NCBI GenBank assembly: GCA_964350145.1
Contig: CAYGJL010000002.1
Location: 1-64,000, forward strand
Direction of reading: 5' to 3'
DNA from: JACDCY01 sp964350145
GTDB lineage: Bacteria; Gemmatimonadota; Gemmatimonadetes; Gemmatimonadales; Gemmatimonadaceae
DNA length: 64,000 bases
The notes beneath the pieces were generated by a model. It made no database searches and was not told where the DNA came from. It saw only the letters and a program-made list of their open reading frames with translations. Position numbers and translations under genes: made by a program. Positions 40,828 to 49,877 of the stretch are shown here, piece after piece. Numbering within the stretch: the first letter of the stretch is position 1; each line of letters starts with the position of its first letter.

Positions 40828-42189
40828 ATGCCTTTCGGTTCGTTCGACCTCCACCCCGACCTTCTCAAAGGCGTCAAGGAGCTGGGATTCACCCGCCCCA
40901 CGCCAATTCAGGCCGACGCCATCCCGCCCGCCGTCCAAGGCAAGGACGTCCTCGCCTGCGCGATGACGGGGAGCGGCAAGACGGCGGCGTTCCTGCTGCC
41001 GATCCTCAACAGCCTGCTCGCCAAGCCGCGCCGCACGACGCGCGCGCTGATCCTCACGCCGACGCGCGAACTAGCCGCGCAGATCCTGGAAGACCTCGAG
41101 GATCTAGCCGTGCACACGCCCATCACGTCCGCGTCGGTATTCGGCGGCGTCGCTATGGGACCGCAGGAGCACGCGTTCCGCACCGGCGTGGACGTGATCG
41201 TCGCGACTCCCGGCCGTCTGCTCGATCACCTGCGCTTCCCGTACGCCAAGCTCGACAAGATCGAGCACCTGGTGCTCGACGAAGCGGACCGCATGCTGGA
41301 CATGGGATTCCTCCCCGACATTCGCCGCCTGCTCCGCTACGTCCCGACCAAGCGCCAGACTCTGTTCTTCAGCGCGACGATGCCCGGGCAGATCGTGCAG
41401 CTCACGCGCGAGATGCTCAAGGATCCCGCGACGATCAACCTCGAGCGCAAGTCCAAGCCGGCCGTCGGAATCACGCAGGCCATTTATCTCGTGCCGCAGG
41501 AGCGGAAGTCGGAGCTGCTGCTCACCCTGCTCGAGCGCGAGGTCATGCAGGACGCGCTCGTGTTCACCCGCACCAAGCACCGCGCCAACCGGCTGTGGGA
41601 GTATCTCGACAAGCGTGGGATCAACGCCGCGCGCATCCACGGCAACCGGTCGCAGCCGCAGCGCACCGAAGCGCTGGAAGGATTCAAGAACGGCGTGTAC
41701 CGCGTGCTGATCGCGACGGACATCGCCGCGCGCGGGATTGACGTCGAAGCGCTCGGCCACGTCGTGAACTTCGACGTGCCGAACAAGCCCGAGGACTACA
41801 TCCACCGCGTCGGCCGGACCGCGCGCGCGGAGTTGACGGGCGACGCGTTCACGTTCGTCGCGCCCGCGGAGCTGGGCGACCTGCACGCCATCGAGCGCGT
41901 GGTCGGACACCCGCTGCTACGCGTGACGGTTCCCGACTTCGACTACTCGGCGAAGAGCGCCGAGAGCCTGGAGATTCCGCTGGCGGAACGTCTCGCGAAG
42001 ATGCGCGCGCAACGCAGCGCGGACAGGACGAGATCGAAGGAAAAGAAGGCGCGACCGGCGCCGCGGCCCGAGTTGAAAGACACGACCTCCAAGGCCGCGC
42101 CTGAGCCCGAAGGTCCGCGCAAGACCGGACTGAAACGTAAGGGCCCGGTTTCCAGTCGCCGACGCGGCCCGGGCAAGCCGCGTACGTGA
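40828..42189 (+). CDS. rhlE: DEAD-box RNA helicase, RhlE-like
   Basis: A 453-residue DEAD-box helicase. It has the Q motif (FTRPTPIQ), motif I AMTGSGKT (residues 45-52), motif Ia PTRELAAQ, DEAD at 151-154 (VLDEADRMLDMGF), SAT at 182-184, and the domain 2 motifs RGIDVEALGHVVNFDVP and YIHRVGRTAR. The C-terminus is a basic, Lys/Arg/Pro-rich tail, as in RhlE-type proteins acting on ribosomal or structured RNA. The leader upstream is unusually AT-rich for this genome. The GTGACTA array begins one base after its stop. Confidence 0.93.
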   Translation: MPFGSFDLHPDLLKGVKELGFTRPTPIQADAIPPAVQGKDVLACAMTGSGKTAAFLLPILNSLLAKPRRTTRALILTPTRELAAQILEDLEDLAVHTPITSASVFGGVAMGPQEHAFRTGVDVIVATPGRLLDHLRFPYAKLDKIEHLVLDEADRMLDMGFLPDIRRLLRYVPTKRQTLFFSATMPGQIVQLTREMLKDPATINLERKSKPAVGITQAIYLVPQERKSELLLTLLEREVMQDALVFTRTKHRANRLWEYLDKRGINAARIHGNRSQPQRTEALEGFKNGVYRVLIATDIAARGIDVEALGHVVNFDVPNKPEDYIHRVGRTARAELTGDAFTFVAPAELGDLHAIERVVGHPLLRVTVPDFDYSAKSAESLEIPLAERLAKMRAQRSADRTRSKEKKARPAPRPELKDTTSKAAPEPEGPRKTGLKRKGPVSSRRRGPGKPRT

Positions 42190-42224
42190 GTGACTAGTGA
42201 CTAGTGACTAGTGACTAGTGACTA
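42190..42224. repeat. Five perfect tandem copies of GTGACTA
   Basis: Five exact 7-bp units in one orientation fill the convergent space between the helicase stop (42187-42189) and the TAG stop (42222-42224) of the dioxygenase gene, which lies within the last unit. This is the cleanest array in the window. Confidence 0.95.
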
Positions 42225-43166
42225 GCCACTGCTCCCTGCCAGTTCCGGGAGCGCGGCCTCGATCGCCGCGCGGTTGGGCTCGAGCCAGGGAGGAAGCACC
42301 AGCTTCTCTCCCAGGGATTCCAGCTTCTCGTCAACCGTAAATCCAGGGCCGTCCGTGGCGAGCTCGAACAGCGCGCCGCCCGGCTCGAGGAAGTACACCG
42401 ACTTGAACCAGAAGCGATCGATCACATCGGTCGGTCGTCTCCTGGCGACGCTGATGCGCTCGCGCACCGCGAGCTCGGCGTCGAGATCGGCGACGCGCCA
42501 CGCGATGTGATGCACGCCGCCGGTGCCCCAGGCGCCACGCGCGGTCTCCGGCAGCTCGCGGATCTCGAGAAATTTTCCCGAGCCGCCGCCGTGCACGCCG
42601 AAGCGGTGCCAATCGTCCTCCGCGCCAAGCTCCTCGAAGCCGAGCACGCGCGTGAGGAAGGTCGCGGTTGCTTCGAGCGAGCGCTCCCACAGCCGTACCG
42701 AGTGCAGCCCCATGACCTGCCGATTGGCGGCGACCGGGCTCTCGTCCCACGCCACGAACTCGCGCTCGTCCGCCGTCTCGGCGAGCACGAGTGGAAGTCC
42801 GTGAGGATCAGCGAACGGAAGGCAGCGCTCACCTCGTCGCTTTATTATCGCCGCGGTCTTCACGCCGCTGCTCCCGAGCCGCTCGATCCAGAACTCGAGC
42901 GAGCCCGCAGGAATCGCGAGCGAAACCTCCATGGTGAGACCGGTGCCCGCCTTCGCGGGCGCCATCTCGGGCCATGGGAAGAACGTGAGATCGGTGCCCG
43001 GGTGCGCGACGGCGTCGGCGTAGAAGAGATGGTAGGTGCCGGGCGAATCCTGATTCACGCTCCGCTTCACCAAGCGCATCCCCAGCACGCGCGTGTAGAA
43101 CTCGAGGTTTTCGCGCGCGTCGCCGGCGATCGCGGTGACGTGGTGCAGGCCGAGTATCTCCTTCAT
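42222..43166 (-). CDS. Ring-cleaving dioxygenase, vicinal-oxygen-chelate family
   Basis: 314 residues from the ATG at 43166 with GGAG eight bases upstream; an in-frame GTG at 43187 is the alternative. Two VOC modules are visible: the N-terminal one starts LGLHHVTAIAGDARENLEFY with a metal His, and the second contains VMGLHSVRLWERSLEAT, GVHHIAWRV and a C-terminal GALFELATDGPGF with the metal Glu. This pattern fits the MhqO/LinE-like dioxygenases that cleave hydroquinone-type rings with Fe(II). Some members confer resistance to quinones. The start overlaps the stop of the small membrane protein by four bases. Confidence 0.87.
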   Translation of the reverse strand: MKEILGLHHVTAIAGDARENLEFYTRVLGMRLVKRSVNQDSPGTYHLFYADAVAHPGTDLTFFPWPEMAPAKAGTGLTMEVSLAIPAGSLEFWIERLGSSGVKTAAIIKRRGERCLPFADPHGLPLVLAETADEREFVAWDESPVAANRQVMGLHSVRLWERSLEATATFLTRVLGFEELGAEDDWHRFGVHGGGSGKFLEIRELPETARGAWGTGGVHHIAWRVADLDAELAVRERISVARRRPTDVIDRFWFKSVYFLEPGGALFELATDGPGFTVDEKLESLGEKLVLPPWLEPNRAAIEAALPELAGSSG

Positions 43167-43324
43167 CCGAGCGCTCCGATCAGCCACCGGACCACGACGA
43201 CGGCCAGCACGATCCCGCCCACCGCGAGCAGCGCGAGCGCGGCTCGGGCGCGGTCTACGCGAAGGACAGTCGAAGAATCTTCAGAGATGCGTTCCCCCCA
43301 AAGTTCTCCTGGTGTTCCGCTCAT
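43163..43324 (-). CDS. 53-residue membrane protein, coupled to the dioxygenase
   Basis: A small frame from ATG 43324 to TGA 43163, preceded by a GAGG-type ribosome-binding site. The N-terminal half is polar (MSGTPGELWGERISEDSS, then TVLRVDRARA). The C-terminal half is one strong membrane helix, residues 28-49 (ALALLAVGGIVLAVVVVRW), followed by LIGALG. The stop overlaps the dioxygenase start as ATGA, the usual sign of translational coupling. No family is recognised. It begins immediately beside a 7-bp repeat array. Confidence 0.6.
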   Translation of the reverse strand: MSGTPGELWGERISEDSSTVLRVDRARAALALLAVGGIVLAVVVVRWLIGALG

Positions 43325-43430
43325 CCTCGGTCCTCAATGAGTCGCCGATCGTCGATGGTAGTTAGTCCTGAGGCCGCGAGGGTCCGCAATCCGAAATCCG
43401 AAATCCGAAATCCGCAGTCCAGAGTCGCAA
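43325..43430. repeat. 7-bp arrays: half copy of the 9268 palindrome plus an ATCCGAA array
   Basis: GTAGTTAGTCCTGAGGCCGC (from 43358) matches the right arm of the palindrome at 9268-9447. It is followed by tandem ATCCGAA units (about 43389-43413) in place of the GGTCCTGA units of the other copy. It lies between the 53-residue gene and the DUF1460 gene. Confidence 0.8.
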
Positions 43431-43504
43431 ACCACATCCCGCCTAGTGTATCTATAATGATAGATGCAGCCGGAACGCCCGGAGTCCTTCACAGGGTGCT
43501 TGCC

Positions 43505-44449
43505 ATGTCAGACCCCATTTCCCGACGCGACCTCATCAGGAACGCTGCGCTGACCGCGGCGGGCATAGGACTGCTCGCCTGCGATAGGCCGCGGGCCAAC
43601 GCGAGCACCGCGGCTGCCGATACCGCCGCGCCGGCGAGCCCGGACGAAGCCCGTCTCGACAGCTGGACCGCGACGATCCGCCGTGAGAACCTCACCCTCA
43701 CCGACGTGCGGCTCGGACGCAGCGCCGCGCGCGTCGGCGAGCTCGCGGTCGGCACACCGTACGAGGCGTTCACGCTGGAGGCCTACTTGCGTGCCGGCGG
43801 GAGTCCGGTCCGCACCGAGCCGCTGACGTTATCGCTCACCAAGTTCGACTGCGTTTCGCTGGTCGAATCGTGCATCGCTGTGTCCCGCGCCGCGGACGAG
43901 CCCGGCGCTCCCTCGTGGGAGAAGTACGGCCGCGAGATGGAGCGTATGCGCTATCGCGGGGGCGCGCGCGGCGGCTACACCTCCCGGCTGCACTACTTCA
44001 GCGAGTGGATCACCGACGGCGCGAAGCGCGGGCTATATCGCGACCTCGGCGCCGATCTCGGCGGAGTCGAAGACAGGCGGCCGTTGCGGTTCATGACGGA
44101 GCACCGAGACAGCTACCCCGCGCTCGCGAACGACGACGTGTACCGCGAGATCGACGAGATGGAGCGCACGCTCGACGACCAGCCGCGGCACGTGATCCCG
44201 AAGGAGCGGATCCCGGAAGTGTCCGACCGGATCGAGTCGGGCGACATCCTGGCGTTCGCGACCGCGATCCCCGGTCTCGACGTCACCCACGCTGCCTTCG
44301 CGTATCGCGACTCCGCGAACGTCCTGCGCGTCCTGCACGCGCCGTTGTCCGGGGGCGCGGTCGAGATCACGCGCACGACACTGCCGGAATATGTGGCAGC
44401 CATTCGGCGGTCGACGGGCATCCTCGTAGCGCGACCCCTGCGGGCGTAG
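43505..44449 (+). CDS. DUF1460 (N-acetylmuramoyl-L-alanine amidase-like) Tat lipoprotein
   Basis: 314 residues from the ATG at 43505. The N-terminus SRRDLIRNAALTAAGIGLLA has a twin Arg (R7-R8) and ends in the lipobox LLAC (C26), so it is predicted to be a Tat-exported lipoprotein; longer in-frame starts would displace this signal. The NlpC/P60-related DUF1460 fold carries the catalytic Cys at C116 in LTKFDCVSLVESC and the His in DVTHAAFAYRD. Family members cleave or bind peptidoglycan stem peptides. The upstream spacer is filled by 7-bp repeats. Confidence 0.85.
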   Translation: MSDPISRRDLIRNAALTAAGIGLLACDRPRANASTAAADTAAPASPDEARLDSWTATIRRENLTLTDVRLGRSAARVGELAVGTPYEAFTLEAYLRAGGSPVRTEPLTLSLTKFDCVSLVESCIAVSRAADEPGAPSWEKYGREMERMRYRGGARGGYTSRLHYFSEWITDGAKRGLYRDLGADLGGVEDRRPLRFMTEHRDSYPALANDDVYREIDEMERTLDDQPRHVIPKERIPEVSDRIESGDILAFATAIPGLDVTHAAFAYRDSANVLRVLHAPLSGGAVEITRTTLPEYVAAIRRSTGILVARPLRA

Positions 44450-44471
44450 TCAAGCCACTGGGCCGACGAAA

Positions 44472-44578
44472 GGGAATCCAAGTTTGGAGTGTGGCAGTTT
44501 GGAGGGGTGAGTTCGGAGTGCCATTCGCCCACTCCTGACTGACCACTCCAAACTGCCACACTCCAAACTTGGATTCCC
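44472..44578. repeat. Palindromic element with perfect 33-bp inverted arms, copy 1
   Basis: The left arm 44472-44504 starts GGGAATCCAAGTTTGGAG; the right arm 44546-44578 is its exact reverse complement over all 33 bases, with a 41-base centre. The arms themselves show a rough 7-base periodicity (AGTTTGG, AGTGTGG). A second copy lies at 49878-49988. The rest of the 44450-44694 spacer holds no gene. Confidence 0.92.
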
Positions 44579-44694
44579 CTGAGCCGCTCCAGTAGCCCGT
44601 CCAAGGCAACGGTCCCAGCCCAGCAGACGTACTATTGAGAAGCAACGATTCCCCCTAACACCGGGTCGAATCCAGCGTCACACCTCACACATAC

Positions 44695-47600
44695 ATGCCC
44701 TCAAGAATCCCCGCGTACCTTCTGGCCGCTCTGATCGCGACCATCTTCGCGCTCGCCGCCGGTCCGTCCGCCGTCTCCGCCCAGCAAGTGGACGTCATCC
44801 GCGGCCGGATCACCGGACCCGATAGCCTCCCCGTCGAAGGCGCCACCGTCACGGCCACGTCGATCTCCGGCAACGTCAGCCGCAGCGCGCGCACCGACCG
44901 TAACGGCCGCTACACCATCACCTTTCCCGGCGGCGACGGCGATTACATGATCAACGTCGCGCTCCTCGGCTACATGCCGAGGCGGTTCGAAGTGAAGCGT
45001 ATTACCGACGAAGAGATACTGGTGGCCGACGCGCGCCTGACGACCATGGGCGCGCTGCTCGAAGACGTCACCGTCACCGCGCTGAGAGCCCCCGTCCCGC
45101 GGACCGCCGACGGCCAGCCCGACGTGAGCGGGACCGAGCAGCCGATCACTAACGACGCCGTTCCCGCCGACCTGCTCGGCGACCTCGCCGCGATGGCCGC
45201 GACGCTTCCCGGCGTCATGGGCGTGCCGGGTGCCGACGGCGCGTCGGACGGCTTCTCCGTGCTCGGCCTCGGCGCCGATCAGAACAACGCGGTCCTCAAC
45301 GGGATGAGCTTCGGCGGCTCCAGCCTCCCGCGCGACGCCGCGGTATCGTCATCGGTCATTACTTCGCCGTACGACGTCTCCCGCGGCGGGTTCAGCGGCG
45401 CGCAGATGAACCTGCGCACCCGCTCCGGCTCGAACTTCGTCACGCGCGGCATGAGCCTCAACCTCGACGCGCCGCAGATGCAGTGGACCGACCGCGCCGC
45501 GCGCGCGCTCGGCCAGGAATACTCGAATTACTCGCTCGGCGGCGCGCTGTCGGGGCCGATCATGTTCAACAAGGCTTTCTACAACGTGTCGTACCAGCTC
45601 GGACGCCGGTCCAACGACCTGTTCACCCTGCTGAACACGGGGCCCGACGGATTCCAGGCCGTTGGCGTCGCGCCGGATTCGGCGGCGAGAGCGCTCGCGT
45701 TGATGCAGGCGCGCGGAATTCCACTCGAGGCCGGCAGCGCGGACAATAACCGTATCGCCGATCAGGGATCGGTGTTTGGCAGCGTCGACGTCGCGCCGCC
45801 GTCATCCAGCTCGGGCCAGTCCCTGAACCTCTCTTTCAACGGCAACTGGAGCCGGCAGAGCCCGCTGAGCGGACAGGCGACGGAGCTACCGTCGTACAGC
45901 GGCGAGCGCACCACCCTGCGCGGAGGAATCCAGGGCAGGCACAGCGGCTACTTCCGCAACGCGATCCTCACCGAGACGTCGCTCGGCTTCAGCCTGTCGC
46001 GCAACTCGTCGAGCCCGTTTCTCGACCTGCCCGCCGGAATGGTGCGGGTCAACTCGGATCTCGACGACGGCTCGCGCAGCCTGCAGTCACTGTACTTTGG
46101 CGGCAACCAACGGCTCAACAGCCGCGACCACTCGAGCACCGCGGACCTGCTCAACCAGCTCTCCTGGTTCAGCGTGAACAACAAGCATCGCGTGAAGCTC
46201 ACCAGCGAGCTGCGCTACGACACCAACGAGCAGGAGTCGTCCAACAACACGCTCGGAACGTTCACGTTCAACTCGCTGAGCGATTACGAAGCCTTGCGTC
46301 CGGCGGTGTTCACCCGCGAGGCGGGCACGCGCGACCGCAGTGTCGGCCAGCTCACCGCCGGCTTCTCGCTCGGCGACGCGTATCGCCGCACGGACCGGCT
46401 GCAGATGCAGTACGGCGTGCGCGTGGACGCCAACCGCTTCACCTCCCGCCCCGGGTTGAATCCCGAGCTCGAGTCACTGTTCGGCGTGCGCAACGACGTG
46501 GTGCCCAACAAGATCTACCTGAGCCCCCGTGCCGGCTTCTCGTGGACGTACGGCAACGCGGCCCAGATCGAAGGCTTCCAGGGCGCGGCGCGCCTCCCGC
46601 GCGCGGCGCTGCGCGGCGGAATCGGCGTGTTCCAGAACACGCCGGGAACGAACCTGATCGCGTCGGCCGTGGACAACACCGGCCTTCCGGGGGCGACACA
46701 GCAGCTGCGCTGCGTCGGCGCCGCCGCGCCGATACCCGACTGGGCGGCCTACGCGGCGGACCCGGAGTCCGTTCCGACGGAGTGCGCGGACGGCTCGAGC
46801 GGGACGACTTTCTCCAACGCAGCGCCGAACGTCACACTCTTTTCCCCGGATTATTCCGCGCCGCGGAGCATTCGATCCAACCTGCAATGGAGCCTCCCGA
46901 TCCTGCGCAACCGGTTCAACTTTCAGCTCGAAGGCACGTATTCGCTGAACCTGAGCCAGCGCGGGATCACCGACCTCAACTTCGCCGGAGAGCAGCGCTT
47001 CTCGCTCCCGGATGAAGCGAGCCGTCCCGTGTTCGTAGATCAGGCGAGCATCGTGCCGGGAACGGGCGCGGTAGCCTCACGCAATTCGCGCATCCATCCC
47101 GAGTTCTCCCGCGTAACCGCGATAGACTCCGATCTGCGGTCCGAGAGCCGGCAGCTGAGCATGCGATTCTCGCCCGTGCGCTTCAGCCAGAGCTTCAGCT
47201 GGAGCCTGGCCTACGTCCTCTCCGACGTGCGCGAGCAGGTGCGCGGCTTCAGCAGCACGGCCGGCAATCCGCTCTCGACGGAATGGGGACGCTCGGGCGG
47301 CTCGTCACGACATCAGATCGTCTACAACCTGGCGTACAACTTCTTCGACTTCGTGCGGGTGGGCTGGTTCGGCCAGATCCGCTCGGGCGCCCCGTTCACG
47401 CCGATGGTCGCCGGTGACGTGAACGGCGACGGCTACTCCAACGACCGCGCGTTCATCTTCGATCCCACGACAGCGGAGGCGGGCCTGGCGTCGGGAATGC
47501 GGAGCCTGCTCGACCGGGGATCACCGGAGGCGCGGGAGTGCCTGGAGTCGCAGCTCGGCGAGCTCGCCGGCCGAAACAGCTGCCAGGGACCGTGGTACTC

Positions 47601-48444
47601 CACCGCCAGCATGAACATCAGGTTCAACCCGCTCAAGGTGCGCATGCCGCATCGCTCGTCGCTGTCCTTCTCGCTCTCCAATCCGCTCGGCGCCGCCGAC
47701 CTGCTGCTGAACGGCTCGGGCAAGCTCCGCGGCTGGGGCCAGCCGGCGCCGGTGGATCAGCAGCTGCTGTACGTCCGCGGATTCGATCCAGCTACGCAGC
47801 GCTTCCGCTACGAGGTGAACGAGCGCTTCGGCGGAACGAATCGCGCGGTGAGCGGAATGCGAATCCCCGTGACGCTGACGGCAATGCTGCGGTTCGACCT
47901 CGGCCCGATGCGCGAGCGGCAGGTGCTGACGCAGCAGCTCGATCGCGGACGGCGCACCGAAGGGACGCGCATCCCCGAGGCGATGTTCCGCGGCATGTAC
48001 AATGGCGGTGGGCTGCTCAATCCGTTGGCGACGATCCTGCGGCAGCAGGATACGCTCCGCCTCACAGGGGCGCAGGCCGACAGCATCGCCGTGATGAACC
48101 GGGCGTATACCATGCGCACCGACGCGATCTGGAGACCGATCGCGAAGGACTTCGCGGAGCTTCCCGACAACTATGATCGCGACGCGGTGTATGGCAAGTA
48201 CATGCGGGCGCGCAGAGAGACGATCGACTTGCTCAGCACGGCGGCGCCGGCGATCAGGAAGCTGTTGACGGCGGAGCAGATGCGAAAGCTGCCTGCGAAC
48301 GTCGCCAGCTACCTCGAGCCACGCTACCTCGCGTCTATTCGCCATGGAACCGCGACATTCACCGGCGGCGGGATGAACCCTGGCGGAGCGGTGTTCACCG
48401 GAGGCGGTGGCCAGGTGATTACGATCACCAGGCACTCTCCCTAA
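44695..48444 (+). CDS. TonB-dependent receptor-like outer-membrane protein with C-terminal LTxxQ helical domain
   Basis: A 1249-residue protein with a signal peptide ending VSAQQ near residue 31. A carboxypeptidase-regulatory-like fold follows (IRGRITGPDSLPVEGATVTA, residues about 35-120), then a TonB plug-like region (LPGVMGVPGADGASDGFSVL) and a long beta-barrel to about residue 1070. The last 130 residues are not barrel: a helical segment with two LTxxQ motifs, LTGAQ at 1123-1127 and LTAEQ at 1191-1195, resembles the Spy/CpxP periplasmic chaperone pattern, followed by a Gly-rich tail (TATFTGGGMNPGGAVF). The transported ligand is unknown. It is followed 36 bases later by a secreted propeller-like protein. 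Confidence 0.87.
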   Translation: MPSRIPAYLLAALIATIFALAAGPSAVSAQQVDVIRGRITGPDSLPVEGATVTATSISGNVSRSARTDRNGRYTITFPGGDGDYMINVALLGYMPRRFEVKRITDEEILVADARLTTMGALLEDVTVTALRAPVPRTADGQPDVSGTEQPITNDAVPADLLGDLAAMAATLPGVMGVPGADGASDGFSVLGLGADQNNAVLNGMSFGGSSLPRDAAVSSSVITSPYDVSRGGFSGAQMNLRTRSGSNFVTRGMSLNLDAPQMQWTDRAARALGQEYSNYSLGGALSGPIMFNKAFYNVSYQLGRRSNDLFTLLNTGPDGFQAVGVAPDSAARALALMQARGIPLEAGSADNNRIADQGSVFGSVDVAPPSSSSGQSLNLSFNGNWSRQSPLSGQATELPSYSGERTTLRGGIQGRHSGYFRNAILTETSLGFSLSRNSSSPFLDLPAGMVRVNSDLDDGSRSLQSLYFGGNQRLNSRDHSSTADLLNQLSWFSVNNKHRVKLTSELRYDTNEQESSNNTLGTFTFNSLSDYEALRPAVFTREAGTRDRSVGQLTAGFSLGDAYRRTDRLQMQYGVRVDANRFTSRPGLNPELESLFGVRNDVVPNKIYLSPRAGFSWTYGNAAQIEGFQGAARLPRAALRGGIGVFQNTPGTNLIASAVDNTGLPGATQQLRCVGAAAPIPDWAAYAADPESVPTECADGSSGTTFSNAAPNVTLFSPDYSAPRSIRSNLQWSLPILRNRFNFQLEGTYSLNLSQRGITDLNFAGEQRFSLPDEASRPVFVDQASIVPGTGAVASRNSRIHPEFSRVTAIDSDLRSESRQLSMRFSPVRFSQSFSWSLAYVLSDVREQVRGFSSTAGNPLSTEWGRSGGSSRHQIVYNLAYNFFDFVRVGWFGQIRSGAPFTPMVAGDVNGDGYSNDRAFIFDPTTAEAGLASGMRSLLDRGSPEARECLESQLGELAGRNSCQGPWYSTASMNIRFNPLKVRMPHRSSLSFSLSNPLGAADLLLNGSGKLRGWGQPAPVDQQLLYVRGFDPATQRFRYEVNERFGGTNRAVSGMRIPVTLTAMLRFDLGPMRERQVLTQQLDRGRRTEGTRIPEAMFRGMYNGGGLLNPLATILRQQDTLRLTGAQADSIAVMNRAYTMRTDAIWRPIAKDFAELPDNYDRDAVYGKYMRARRETIDLLSTAAPAIRKLLTAEQMRKLPANVASYLEPRYLASIRHGTATFTGGGMNPGGAVFTGGGGQVITITRHSP

Positions 48445-48480
48445 CTGAATTCAACTACGCCCTTCAATAGAAGTGAGCCC

Positions 48481-49851
48481 ATGAAGACGCATTCAATCGC
48501 AACGACCCTCAGTCTCGTGCTCGCCTTCGCTTCCGTGGCGAACGCGCAGGACCGCAACGTCATCCGCCAACTCGGACCGATTACCGCGCGCGCCGCCGAG
48601 CCCGTCGCGTCAATCGGCCTCCGCCCGCTTCCGTCGGGCGTGCTCGTGAACGACGCGCCGAATCAGCGCCTGGTGCTGTTCGACGACCAGCTCTCGACGT
48701 TCATCGTCGTCGCGGACTCGACTGCCGCGACCGGCAACGCGTACAGCGGCCGGCTCGGCGGGCTCCTCGCGTACAAGGGAGATTCGAGTTTGTTCACGGA
48801 TCCGGCGTCGCTGTCCATGCTGGTGATCGATCCCGCGGGCAAGGTCGCGCGAGTGATGTCCATGCCCGGATCGCAGGATGCCGGATTGCTGGCGGGCGCG
48901 ATGGGCGGAGCGGCGTACGACGGCAATGGCGGACTCGTATACCGCGGCATGTTCCGGCCGCAGTTTCGGCGCGGGCCGGGAGCGACCGGCGGAAATTTCA
49001 CCCCGCCCGAGATTCCGGATTCGGCGCCCATCCTCCGCATTGACCTCGCGACGCGGCGGCTCGACACGCTCGGCTTTATCCGCACGCCGAAGGTGAGCAT
49101 GGAGGTGACCCGCACCGACGACGGCCGGGTCAACATGCGCTCCCGGTTGAATCCGCTGCCCGTGGTGGATGACTGGACCGCTTTTCCCGACGGCTCGATA
49201 GCGTTCATTCGCGGCCGCGATTATCACGTAGACTGGATCGCACCCGACGGGAGCAAAACGTCGTCGCCCAAGATCCAGTTCGACTGGCAGCGGCTCACCG
49301 ACGACGACAAGGTCGCTTTCATTGATTCGCTCCGCGCGGCGAGAGAGAGAATGGGCGAGGGCGCGCCCGGGATCGCCGCGGTGGGCGCGGCGCTAGGAGT
49401 ATCGGACGCGGCGCTCGGCGCCGCGGGGCCCACGATCCAAATCATGACCGGCCCCGGCGGGGGAGGCGGAGCTCCTCCGCAAGGAGCGCCGCAAGGGGCC
49501 CGGCAGGGTGCGCGACAAGGCGCGCGGCAGGCGCAGGCGGCTGCCTCCGGACAACGCTTGAACGCGGACGTCAACTTCGTGGATCCGAGCGAGCTGCCGG
49601 ACTACAAGCCGGCGTTTTTCGCCGGCACGGTCCGCGTTGATTCACGCGGCAACATCTGGATTCGCACGATTCCTACCAAGGCGATTCCCGGCGGACCGGT
49701 GTACGACGTCATAGACAGACAGGGAGCGCTGGTCGAGCGGGTGCAGATACCGCAGGGCCGGACGATCGTCGGGTTCGGGCCGGATGACGTGGTCTACCTG
49801 TCCGTGCGGGAAGAGCGGGTGAGCTATCTCGAGAAGGCAAGCATCAGGTAG
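48481..49851 (+). CDS. Secreted protein, probable beta-propeller, unknown function
   Basis: A 456-residue protein with a clear signal peptide (MKTHSIATTLSLVLAFASVA, then NAQ). The mature part has strand-rich repeats such as VNDAPNQRLVLFDDQLSTF, MLVIDPAGKVARVMSMPG and VDWIAPDGSKTSSPKIQF, typical of NHL/SMP-30-like propellers. A low-complexity insertion (PQGAPQGARQGARQGARQ, about residues 340-357) lies between blades. The end, GRTIVGFGPDDVVYLSVREE, closes the last blade. It is 36 bases after the TonB-receptor gene and probably co-expressed, so it may be a periplasmic or surface partner. No active site is recognised. Confidence 0.72.
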   Translation: MKTHSIATTLSLVLAFASVANAQDRNVIRQLGPITARAAEPVASIGLRPLPSGVLVNDAPNQRLVLFDDQLSTFIVVADSTAATGNAYSGRLGGLLAYKGDSSLFTDPASLSMLVIDPAGKVARVMSMPGSQDAGLLAGAMGGAAYDGNGGLVYRGMFRPQFRRGPGATGGNFTPPEIPDSAPILRIDLATRRLDTLGFIRTPKVSMEVTRTDDGRVNMRSRLNPLPVVDDWTAFPDGSIAFIRGRDYHVDWIAPDGSKTSSPKIQFDWQRLTDDDKVAFIDSLRAARERMGEGAPGIAAVGAALGVSDAALGAAGPTIQIMTGPGGGGGAPPQGAPQGARQGARQGARQAQAAASGQRLNADVNFVDPSELPDYKPAFFAGTVRVDSRGNIWIRTIPTKAIPGGPVYDVIDRQGALVERVQIPQGRTIVGFGPDDVVYLSVREERVSYLEKASIR

Positions 49852-49877
49852 ACCGCTATGGCCACGAGATAGGGACG

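Noticed and set aside
42190..42224. CRISPR array
   Set aside because: The repeats are 7 bases long, directly adjacent and without spacers, and there are no cas genes in the window.
43337..43504. Extended N-terminus of the DUF1460 protein
   Set aside because: It would translate the 7-bp repeat region and displace the Tat/lipobox signal that begins at 43505.
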